Origin: Ancistrus triradiatus
Lineage: Eukaryota > Chordata > Actinopteri > Siluriformes > Loricariidae
DNA: 64,000 nt
Reading direction: 5' to 3'
NCBI GenBank assembly: GCA_025084515.1
Contig: JAJAGP010000251.1
Span: 434,001-498,000 of the forward strand
Position 1 is the stretch's first letter; every line of letters begins with the position of its first letter. The notes under the pieces were generated by a model. The model worked only from the letters and a program-made list of their open reading frames with translations, made no database searches and had not been told where the DNA came from. This document shows positions 9,760-19,221 of this stretch, piece by piece. Both the position numbers and the translations under genes were made by a program.

Positions 9760-11352
9760 CAGTGCCTCCAAGTAGTATTCAACCCCCTGCACATTTTGTA
9801 AATTTAACAAGTTGCAAATAAGTTAGAGCCTTCAAATGTTGAACAAGAGCAGAATTTATTAACAGATGCCTAAATATTACAAACAAAAAATAGAAGTTGC
9901 TCAGTTAAATTATAATACATTTTAAACATAAACATTTGGGTCAATTATTTTTCAACCCCTAGGTTTAATATTTTGTGGAAAAACCCTTGTTTGCAATTAC
10001 AGTTATTAATTGTTTTTTATAAGACCTGATCAGGCCGGCACAGGTCTCTGGAGTAATCTTGGCCCACTCCTCCATGTAGATCTTCTCCAAGTTGTCTAAG
10101 TTCTTTGGGTGTCTCATGTGGACTTTAATCTTGAGCTCTTTCCACAAGTTTTCAATTGGGTTAAGGTCAGGAGACTGACTAGGCCACTGCAACACCTTGA
10201 TCTTTTCCCTCTTGAACCAGGCCTTGGTTTTCTTGGATGTGTGCTTGGGGTCGTTGTCTTGTTGGAAGATGAAATGACGACCCATCTTAAGATTCTTGAT
10301 GGAGGAACGGAGGTTCTTGGCCAAAATCTCCAGGTAGGCTGTGCTATCCATCTTCCCGTGGATGAGGACCAGATGGCCAGGCCCTTTGGCTGAGAAGCAG
10401 CTCCACAGCATGATGCTGCCACTACCATGCTTGACTGTAGGGATGGTATTCTTGGGGTCGTATGCAGTGCCATCTTGTCGCCAAACATCACGGGTGTGGT
10501 TGGCACCAAAGACCTCGATCTTAGTCTCATCAGACCAGAGAACCTTGAACCAGTCTGCCTCAGAGTCCTCCAAGTGATCATAAGCAAACTGTAGACGAGC
10601 CTTGACATGGCGCTTTGAAAGTAAAGGTATCTTACGGGCTCGCCTGGAACGAAGACAATTGCGGTGGAGTACGTTACTTATGGTATTGACTGAAACCAAT
10701 GTCCCCACATCCATGAGATATTCCCGGAGCTCCCTCCTTGTTGTCTTTGGGTCAGCCTTGACTGTTCGGACAAGCCTGGCCTCGGCACGGGAGGAAACTT
10801 TGAAAGGCTGTCCAGGCCGTGGAAGCTTAACAGTAGTTCCATAAGCCTTCCACTTCCGGATGATGTTCCCAATGGTGGGGACAGGTAGGCCCAACTCTTT
10901 GGAAAGGGTTTTGTACCCCTTGGCAGCCTTGTGACCCTCCACGACTTTGTCTCTGATGGCCTTGGAATGCACCTTAGTCTTTCCCATGTTGACCATGTAT
11001 GAGTGCTGTTCAGATGTTTGGGGAGGGGCTTAAATAGTCAGAAAAGGCGGGAAAAACAGATCATTAATCCAAACATGTGAAGCTCATTGTTCTTTATGCC
11101 TCAATTACTTCTTAGTACTTGAGGAAACCAAACAGAATTCTGGTGGTTTGAGGGGTTGAATAATAATTGACCCGCTGAATAAACTTTTCACGATTTTAAA
11201 AAACAATAAACAAAGAAATAACATTCTTTTTTGCTGCAGTGCATTTCACATGTCCAGGCTGATCTACAGTCCAAATGTCACAATGCCAAGTTAACTCCGA
11301 ATGTGTAAACCTACAAAATGTGCAGGGGGTTGAATACTACTTGGAAGCACTG
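9760..11352 (-). mobile_element. Complete Tc1-type transposon with intact transposase (element A)
   Basis: The ends CAGTGCCTCCAAGTAG... and the reverse of ...CTACTTGGAAGCACTG are inverted repeats of about 42 bp, flanked by TA at 9758-9759 and 11353-11354. A second pair of related sites lies further in. The motif 'tattcaacccc' occurs at 9776-9786 (outer left) and 11326-11336 (outer right, reversed), with inner copies at 9949-9959 ('ttttcaacccc') and 11152-11162. Spacing is 173 and 174 bp, the IR/DR layout of Sleeping Beauty-like elements. The transposase reads on the minus strand. Confidence 0.95.
9965..10996 (-). CDS. Tc1-family DD34E transposase, uninterrupted
   Basis: This 343-residue frame has the full length of fish Tc1 transposases (about 340). 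The N-terminal half (about 1-125) is the paired-like DNA-binding region with two helix-turn-helix parts joined at LPRPGQP (58-64). The catalytic domain has Asp156 in LWSDETKIEVFG, a glycine-rich GSGSIMLW at 191-198, Asp247 in QQDNDPKH and Glu282 in NPIENLW. Asp247 and Glu282 are separated by 34 residues. No stop, frameshift or missing catalytic residue is seen. MGKTKVHS at 10987 is the more usual start; the frame opens three codons earlier. It excises and reinserts DNA at TA sites in the nucleus. Activity is inferred from integrity, not shown. Confidence 0.93.
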   Translation of the reverse strand: MVNMGKTKVHSKAIRDKVVEGHKAAKGYKTLSKELGLPVPTIGNIIRKWKAYGTTVKLPRPGQPFKVSSRAEARLVRTVKADPKTTRRELREYLMDVGTLVSVNTISNVLHRNCLRSRRARKIPLLSKRHVKARLQFAYDHLEDSEADWFKVLWSDETKIEVFGANHTRDVWRQDGTAYDPKNTIPTVKHGSGSIMLWSCFSAKGPGHLVLIHGKMDSTAYLEILAKNLRSSIKNLKMGRHFIFQQDNDPKHTSKKTKAWFKREKIKVLQWPSQSPDLNPIENLWKELKIKVHMRHPKNLDNLEKIYMEEWAKITPETCAGLIRSYKKQLITVIANKGFSTKY

Positions 11353-11466
11353 TACAGTGGGGCAAACAAGTATTTAGTCAGCCACTGATTGTGTAATTTC
11401 TCCTACTTAGAAAGATGAGAGAGGTCTGTAATTTTCTTCATACGTACACTTCAACTATGAGAGACA

Positions 11467-11507
11467 AGGGTTAGGGTTGGGGTTAGGGTTAGGGTTAACC
11501 CTAATCC
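11467..11507. repeat. Interstitial telomeric tract, (GGGTTA)n followed by inverted CCCTAA
   Basis: About five GGGTTA/GGGTTG units run into AACCCTAATCC, giving a head-to-head GGGTTAACCC centre. It lies inside element B. The related element at 44862-44910 has a different, non-telomeric sequence at the same place. Confidence 0.85.
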
Positions 11508-11741
11508 AGTAACTCACATTGTAGGATTTTTAAATAATTTAATTGTAAATCATGGTGGAAAATAAGTATTTGGTCACCCACAAAAAAGCAAGATTTCTGG
11601 CTCTAACAGACCTGTAACTTCTTCTTTAAGAACTGTTCTGTCCTGTACTCGTTACCTGTATTAATGACAGCTGTTTGACCTCGTTATCTGTATAAAAGAC
11701 ACCTGTCCACAGCCTCAAACAGTCAGACTCCAAAATCAACC

Positions 11742-12738
11742 ATGGCCAAGACCAAAGAGCTGTCGAAGGATACCAGGAAGAACATTGAAGACCTGCACCA
11801 GGCTGGGAAGAGTGAATCTACAATAGGCAAGCAGGTTGATGTGAATAAATCAACTGTGTGAGCAATTGTAAGAAAATGGAAGACATACAAGAACCACTGA
11901 TAATCTCCCTCGATCTGGGGCCCCATGCAAGATCTCATCCCATGGGGTCAAAATGATCATGAGAATGGTGAGCAAAAATCCCAGAACTACACGGAGGGAC
12001 CTGATGAATGACCTGCAGAGAGCTGGGACCAAAGTAACAAGGCTACCATCAGTAACACACTACGCCGAGAGGGACTCAGATCCTGCAGTGCCCGGCGTGT
12101 CCCCCTGCTTAAGCCAGTACATGTCCAGACCCGTCTGAAGTTTGCCAGAGAGCATATAGATGATCCATAAGAGAATTGGGAGAATATCATGTGGTCAGAT
12201 GAAACCAAAATAGAACTTTTTGGTAAAAACTCAACGCACTGTGTTTGGAGGAAGAAGAATGAGTTGCACCATACCTACTGGGAAGCATGGGAGTGGAAAC
12301 ATCATGCTTTGTTTTTCTGCAAAGAAGACAGGACATCTGATCCGTGTTAGAATGAATGGGGCCATGTATCGCAAGGTTTTAAGACAAAACCTCCTTCCAT
12401 CAGTGAGAGCATTGAAGATGGAACGTGGCTGGGTCTTCCAGCATGACAATGATCCCAAACACACCGCTCAGGCAACAAAGGAGTGGCTGCGTGAAAAGCA
12501 TTTCAACATCCTGGAGTGGCCTAGCCAGTCTCCAGACTTCAACCCCATAGAAAATTTGTGGAGGGAGTTGAAAGTCCATGTTGCCCCAAAACATCACTGC
12601 TCTAGGGGAGATCTGCATGGAGGAATGGGCCAAATTACCAGTTTGTATTACAGTTTGTGCAAACCTGGTGAAGACTTACAGGAAACATTTGACCTCTGTC
12701 ATTGCCAACAAATGTTATGTTACAAAGTATTGAGCTGA
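11742..12738 (+). pseudogene. Broken Tc1 transposase of element B
   Basis: The frame starts MAKTKELSKDTRKN, hits a stop after about 39 codons and shifts frame several times. An open piece from 12220 keeps the glycine-rich block, QHDNDPKHT and NPIENLW. Codons for the first catalytic Asp are in another frame (TKIELFG near 12205). Confidence 0.85.
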
Positions 12739-12950
12739 ACTTTTGTTATTGACCAAATACTTATTGTCCACTATAATTTACAATTAAATTCTTTAAAAAT
12801 CCTATAATGTGATTTCCTGGATTTTCTTCCTCATTTTGTCCCTCATAGTTGAAATGTACCTATGATGAAAATTACAGACCTTTGTCATCTTTCTAAGTAG
12901 GAAAACTTACACAATCAGTGGCTGACTAAATACTTGTTTGCCCCACTGTA

Positions 12951-13639
12951 CGTCTGTGGCCTAAGGTTATTATCCTTATTATTAAAACTACATAAACGCA
13001 TACATTAGCTAGGCAAACACATTAGCTGTTGTAGTCAGTGTTGCCAAATTTAGCATTTATCATTAGAAACGTTTTGTCACACTAACTTATTTCTTTAGCC
13101 TTTCTAGACTGAATAAGTCACTTAGATGAGTGACTAAACGTTGTCCACTGAACAGCGTGTCCAGATGAGCTGAGTTTTATTTCTGAGATTGTAATACAAG
13201 CTTTTGATAAATTTGGTCCCACTGGATTTAGCAAGTTCTATGAGTTTATGCTACAATAAATGTATAACAAAATGTATCACTTCAGTTGGGCATTTAAACT
13301 AGCCAATGGTAATCCTAACTACTATAACTAACTAGTATAACTAACAAATTAACTAACTAACTAACTAACTAACTAATACATAACCTCTATCTGAGAATTT
13401 GGAAAATGTTGTTGGCCACTACATCAGTTTGCATTCTAGAAGCATTAAAATACCGAATTAGCCTACCATTTGTACAGTGTACTTTGCATAACTGTTATTC
13501 TGTTAATCCTTGCAATCCAGCCCTCTTAACTAGGAGATTCAAACTGACCTGAGTAATCTGCCCAAGTCATAGTTCTTGGCCTTATTATTATTATTATTAT
13601 TATTATTATGCAGGCATTTGTTATTCATCACACTCATTT
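12951..13639. other. AT-rich spacer with short tandem repeats
   Basis: A (CTAA)n tract lies at about 13344-13375 and a (TTA)n tract at about 13582-13608. No gene or named repeat is seen. Confidence 0.6.
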
Positions 13640-13870
13640 ATTGAAGTGGGGTGGAGTTTAGTGGCATGGTGGCACAAGTTGTTAGAACTTCACAGCTCAC
13701 CTTACGGCTGCAGAGATCCCCTGTTGAGTTTTGGTTCAGAATCCATCAGTGTGGACTTTGCATGTTCTCCTTATGTCAGTATGGATTTTCTTTGGATACT
13801 GTCCTATCACATTCCAAAGACCTGTATTAGGTCAGTTGGTGTCTCCGAAGTGTCCTGGTGTAACTCTGTG
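13640..13870 (+). repeat. Dispersed teleost repeat, plus orientation
   Basis: 'gtgtggactttgcatgttctcc' and 'cacattccaaagacctgtattagg' are diverged forms of the family's diagnostic phrases. The two overlapping open frames here are not genes. Confidence 0.5.
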
Positions 13871-14019
13871 TGTGCGTGTGTGCGTGTGTGTGTGTGTGTA
13901 TCATGTATGTATTACATTGTGGGGACCAAATGTCCCCACAACAGAAAGCTCTGAATTTTTTATATGATGGGGACACCTTGCTGGTCCCCACGAGGACACC
14001 AGCTTTTTTTATTTAACTA

Positions 14020-15603
14020 CACTGCTAAAAAAAACAATAAAGGGAAGACTTAAACAACACTATATAACTCCAAGTAAATCAAACTTCTGTGAAATCAAAC
14101 TGTCCACTTAGGAAGCAACACTGATTGACAATCAATTTCACATGCTGTTGTGCAAATGGAATAGACAACAGGTGGAAATTATTGGCAACTAGCAAGACGC
14201 ATTCAGTAAAGGAGTGGTTCTGCAGGTGGGGACCACAGACCACTTCTCAGTACCTATGCTTTCTGGCTGATGTTTTGGTCACTTTTGAATGTTGGTGGCG
14301 CTTTCACACTCATGGTAGCATGAGACGGACTCTACAACCCATACAAGTGGCTCAGGTAGTGCAGCTCATCCATGATGGCACATCAATGTGAGCTGTGGCA
14401 AGAAGGTTTGCTGTGTCTGTCAGCGTAGTGTCCAGAGGCTGGAGGCGCTATCAGGAGACCAGGAGACGTGGAGGAGGCCGTAGGAGGGCAACAACCCAGC
14501 AGCAGGACCGCTACCTCTGCCTTTGTGCACAGAGGAACAGGAGGAGCACTGCCAGAGCCCTGCAAAATGATCTCCAGCAGGCCACAAATGCGCATGTGTC
14601 TGCACAAATGGTTAGAAGCCAACTCCATGAGGATGGTATGAGGGCCCGACGTCCACAGATGGGGGTTGTGCTCACAGCCCCAACATCGTGCAGGACGCTT
14701 GGCATTTGCCAGAGAAAACACCAGGATTGGCAAAATTCTCCACTGGTGCCCCCTGGCTCTTCACAAGATGAAAGCAGGTTCCACACTGAGCAACATGTGG
14801 CAGACGTGACAGAGTCTGGAGACGCCGTGGAGAGCGATCTGATGCCTGCAACATCCTTCAGCATTGACCGGTTTGGCAGCGGGGTCCAGTAATGATGTGG
14901 GGGTGGGCATTTTTCTTTTGGAGGGCCCGCACAGCCCTCCATGTGCTCACCAGAGGTAGCCTGACTGCCTATAGGTACCGAGATGAGATCCTCAGACCCC
15001 TTGTGAGGACCATATGGCTGGTGCAGTTGGCCCCTGGGTTCCTCCTAATGCAGGACAATGCTAGACCTCATGTGGCTGGAGTGTGTCAGCTGTTCCTGCA
15101 AAGATGAAAGGCATTTCCCCGCCCGTTTCCCCCAGACCTGAATCCGATTGAGCACATATGGGACATCATGTCTCGCTTCATCCACCAACGTCACATTGCA
15201 CCACAGACTGTCCAGGAGTTGGCGGATGCTTTAGTCCAGGTCTGGGAGGAGATCCCTGAGGAGACCATCCGCCACCTCATCAGGAGCATGCCCAGGCATT
15301 GTAGGGAGGTCATACAGACACGTGGAGGCCACACACAATACTGAGCCTCATTTTGACTTGTTTTAAGGACATTGCATCAAAGTTGGATCAGCCTGTAGTG
15401 TGTTTTTCCACTTTAATTTTGTGTGTGACTCCAAATCCAGGCCTCCATTGGTTAGTAAATTTGATTTCCATTGATGATTTTTGTGTGATTTTTGTTGTCA
15501 GCACATTCAACTTTGTACAGAACAAAGTATTCAATGAGAATATTTCATTCATTCAGATCTAGGATGTGTTATTTGAGTGTTCCCTTTATTTTTTTGAGCA
15601 GTG
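14020..15603 (+). mobile_element. Tc1-type transposon (element J)
   Basis: The ends 'cactgct...' and '...agcagtg' are inverted and flanked by TA (14018-14019, 15604-15605). Both ends carry an A/T-rich run and 'aaaggga'/'tccctttatt'. The same family is present in reverse orientation at 54989-56513. Confidence 0.9.
14321..15344 (+). pseudogene. Broken Tc1 transposase of element J
   Basis: The product starts MRRTLQPIQVAQVVQLIHDGTSM and meets TGA at 14389-14391. It resumes AVARRFAVSVSVVSRGW and has further frame breaks near 14690 and 15107. QDNARPHVAG and SPDLNPIEHIW survive in the last third. Confidence 0.88.
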
Positions 15604-15766
15604 TATAACAAAAACTGTATAGGTACTTTAGGTTACTGAGGTTACGGTTGGGGGGATGTGTAAGTGTAGCATTAATTAGTTACAGTATTCATTATGTCAG
15701 TGGACACACACAAGGGAGACCAAGGGGTGTGTGCGTGTGTGCGTGTGTGTGCGTGTGTGTGCGCGC

Positions 15767-15797
<31 letters not shown>

Positions 15798-15799
15798 TG

Positions 15800-16364
15800 C
15801 TCAAGCGTCCTGCAATAATTTTATGTCTATCTCTATCGCTTGTTCCCGTCTTGAGTCCTGTGGTGCCTATAAGGCTCCGGCTCCTTGCGACCCTGAACTG
15901 GATTAATTCGGAAAATTAACGAATGGGAGGAAGGATTTACCGTAGTCTAATAGTCTTAAAGAAACCTCTAGAGGGCGACAAAGCACAATTTATGCGCCTC
16001 GGAGTAACAATTGCTCTCTGTCGACATTAAAAAGGCATTGCTGTTGTAGACGGTATTCAGCGCACAGTTAAACTTGATTGAAGGGTTTGAGGTCAGATAA
16101 AGTTCACCTCCTCTCAGTTAGATAACTTTGACCAGGGCATATCTGATGCAGCTGCCAAATGTAACTAACGTCCTCTCTCAAGCATAATAATTAGTCTGTG
16201 AATTAATTACGAGCTAGTGCAAAGAAGCTGTCGGCCACTAGCTTCAAAAATAGGCTAAAATACATGGCGAAACTGCGTGGGCACCTGAACATCACAACCA
16301 AAAGCATTGGGATTAAATTATTATATTGGCAATAAAATATTATATAATGACTGCTATCACAGCA
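15800..16364. other. Unassigned unique-looking stretch
   Basis: No coding frame, repeat or RNA gene is supported here. Confidence 0.5.
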
Positions 16365-16740
16365 GTCTTCACTCTCTGCAAAGGTTTTTCATTAAATTCT
16401 GGAACATGATGTGCTTTCCTTCAGCCACGAGAGCATTGGTTAATGTCCTTAAAAGCAGTTTGGGAACTGGTATTGAATGATAAGACCAGCTCACAACTGG
16501 TAGCTTATTCCAAGCCTGTTGGTTGGGGTTGAAGTCGGGGTCTGTGGAGGCGAAGTTCATATGTACACCACATTTAATAATACCGCTTGTTTTATGCATA
16601 TGGTCATTGTCATGCTTAACAGGTAAAGGTCTTTACCAAAGTTGTAAGCACACAGCCCTGTAGAATGTCAATGTATGCTGAGGCATTAAGATTTCCTTAC
16701 ACACTGTGATCTTAGGATTAAGTGAGGCTGCTTAGACAAA
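16365..16740 (-). mobile_element. Fragment of a Tc1-type element, minus orientation
   Basis: On the minus strand 'aagcatgacaatgacca' encodes KHDNDH, the region of the second catalytic Asp, followed by a decayed DPDFNPN block. A '...cattaagatttcc...' segment near 16682 matches the usual upstream part of one fish Tc1 family. No ends were found. Confidence 0.45.
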
Positions 16741-17751
16741 CACACACAATTCACTGGTGACCTACAAAGCTTTTCTTACTCTTAGATGTTCCCAATTTAC
16801 AGTAACAGCACTTACAGTTGACCGAGGCAATGGAATAAAGAAATGTGATGAACTGACTTGTTGTACAGGTGGAATCCTATGACAGTGCCATGCGTGATAT
16901 AGCTCAGCCTGCTGATTTTGTCATGTAGTGTATATGTGACACTGTAAAAAACAGCATAGAGAATAACTGAAAAGCAGACACAGAATTTAATTAGCCCATT
17001 TTCACCATTTACTCAGCAGCAGGGATCATGTACAATTTATTGTAATTCCACAATTGCCTTCAAACAATTATGGCTATGAGTATACTTTATACCATCTTCG
17101 CTCCCTTGTAGGAAGAGGTACAATGCCACATACAAAAGTGAACAGTAATGAATATGGAATTTCTGTTCACAAAATGAGTTTGTTGAGTGTGAACAGAAAT
17201 ATATATTTCAATATATTGGCTACTACAGAGAAAACCTCAAAAATACCTGAACACACTTGGCTTGAACTTTCCCTGTAAATTTTAAATGTACAGTCTCATG
17301 GCAAAGTTTGAACTATAAAATCATAAAATTTGAACGTTGAAAAGATGTTTTTACAGGCAAAGAATGGTTCAGTATATCAAGCACTATCTGCAAATGTAAG
17401 TAGTATGCAAGTAGTATTTCCCTGCCTTTTCTTTAATTGCCAATTGCCATTTCCGATATTTCAGCAATAGCTCCCACTAAAAGGTCAATTTCCCTAGTGC
17501 ATACAAATGTGGCACTGACTGTTAAATCTCTTCCACTTCTTAATGTATCTTCAATCTGCAAATGGTTTTGTCCAATAGTGTAGCTGAGATACAATGGGAT
17601 TCAATTTGTATATCTGGGAAATGACAGTTGAGATTTGAAAAAAAAAAAGATACACCACAAGACAAGAAATTCTTGTGCATATTTGCATGAACTCATTTGG
17701 AATACCTAATTAAAGTAAATAAGTAAATGTTTTCAAAAACTGGAGCAGGGA
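16741..17751. other. Unassigned AT-rich stretch
   Basis: No gene or named repeat is seen. The 74-residue frame at 17054-17278 matches nothing recognised. Confidence 0.5.
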
Positions 17752-17753
17752 TA

Positions 17754-19219
17754 CAGTGCCTATAGAAAGCCATCATACCCTATTGAAATCCTTGCCTTTT
17801 GTCAAATTATACCATGATAATAAATAATGTCTCACTTTGTCCAACTGTATGTGCACATTGTAATGCTTATAATCAAAATGAAAATTTCTGATAAATTATT
17901 ATAATTTAATTAGTAAAATACCTGGTTTGGATAAGTAATCTGGCGTTTAGCCTTTATAAACTTGCTCAGTTACAACCAATCACCTTCCAGATCACACACC
18001 AGGCTAATGGGTACACACCTGACATCAACTGTAGTGGTATTAGTTACTTCAGAATAAAATCAGCTGCTCCTTGAGGATTCCACTACTAGTAGTGTGTGGT
18101 AACACAAAAAATCACCATGACTGGAAGGGTGCTTTCAAAAGGGCTCTGTGATAAAGTTGTGGAAAGCCACAAGTTAGGAGAAGGATACAAGATGATTCCA
18201 GTGGCTTTAACTATCCCTGTGTGTACTGTTCAGAGCATCATCAAGAAGTGGAAAGTGTATGGCATCACCAACACCTTGCCAAGATCAGATTTTTCTTTCA
18301 AACTGGACCACTGAGCCAAAGGATACTGATCAGGGAAGCTACCAAGAAGCTAATGACAACTTTGAAGGATTTACAAGTCTGTATGGCTGAGATTGGTCAT
18401 TCTGTGTATGTGACAACAATCTCACAAACGTTATACACAGCTGGCCTGTATGGCAGGGTAGAAGAAAGAAGACATTCCTGAAAAAGTGCAACAATGAAGT
18501 CTTGTTTGTGGTTTGCCAAGCTCCTTGAATGAATGAAATGTTGTGTAGCAAAAGCTTAAGACCAAAGATTGAACTTTTTGAACTGAACTCCAAGCGGTAT
18601 GTTTGGCGAAAACCAAACACAGCACAAACCTGAAAATACAGCTACTGTAAAATATAGCTACCGTGAAGCAACACTATGTTATGGGTGTGTTTCTCTTCAA
18701 GATTGAAGAGAAAATGGATGCTACCAAGTACATCCAATTTCTTCAGGAAAACCTGTCACTCTGCTAGACAGCTGAAAATGGGCAGGAGGTTCACCTTCCA
18801 GCATGACAACGACCCTAAACACACTGACAATAACACAAAACAGTTGCTAAAGGATAGGAAGGTGACTGTCCTTCAGTGGCCAAGTCAGGGTTCTGACCTA
18901 AATCGACATTGCCAGTTACCATGGAATTTGACTGAACTCAAACAATTTTGCAAGGAAGAATGGACAAATATTCCTCAGTCTAGGTGTACAAAGCTGGAAG
19001 GGAGATATTTAAACAGATCGATTGCTGTAATGAAAGCAAAAGGTGGCTCTACAAAATACTAAATCAGGGGGCTGATCACTTTTCTGACTCTGCTGTTTTA
19101 GTTTTTCATTTATTAAATTAACGGTTTCCTTTTTTCTTTCCTATTTCTGTTCAGATTTCAAGCTGTAAGACAAAACAGTGACTATTTCAAAGGGCTATGA
19201 AGATGTTCTGTAGGCACGG
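17754..19219 (+). mobile_element. Decayed Tc1-type transposon (element C)
   Basis: The left end CAGTGCCTATAGAAAG and the right end ...CTGTAGGCACGG are inverted and flanked by TA (17752-17753, 19220-19221). The length of 1466 bp is a little short for the family. Confidence 0.85.
18117..19062 (+). pseudogene. Broken Tc1 transposase of element C
   Basis: It begins MTGRVLSKGLCDKVVESHKLGEGY, stops at about 18312 and shifts frame. From 18676 it keeps QHDNDPKHT, but the NPIEN block has become LNRHC, so the catalytic Glu is lost. Confidence 0.85.
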
Positions 19220-19221
19220 TA

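Larger units (their letters stand above)
11355..12948 (+). mobile_element. Decayed Tc1-type transposon (element B)
   Basis: The ends CAGTGGGGCAAACAAGTA... and ...TACTTGTTTGCCCCACTG are inverted and flanked by TA at 11353-11354 and 12949-12950. The left TA is the same dinucleotide that closes element A. The internal gene is broken. A related copy is at 44762-46736. Confidence 0.92.
13871..15796 (+). repeat. GT-flanked fish repeat split by a Tc1 element
   Basis: The left part (13871-14019) starts with (TG)n and contains the hairpin TGTGGGGAC-CAAAT-GTCCCCACA at about 13917-13940, then 'ctggtccccacgagg'. The right part (15604-15796) ends in a second (TG)n tract at about 15727-15796. The two halves fit one fish repeat interrupted by the element at 14020-15603. 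Confidence 0.55.

Noticed and set aside
10114..10608. 164-residue minus-strand frame in element A
   Set aside because: It overlaps the intact 343-residue transposase in another frame; the catalytic motifs are all in the longer frame.
11340..11356. Element A and B as one composite transposon
   Set aside because: Their inverted ends belong to two different families and each has its own transposase.
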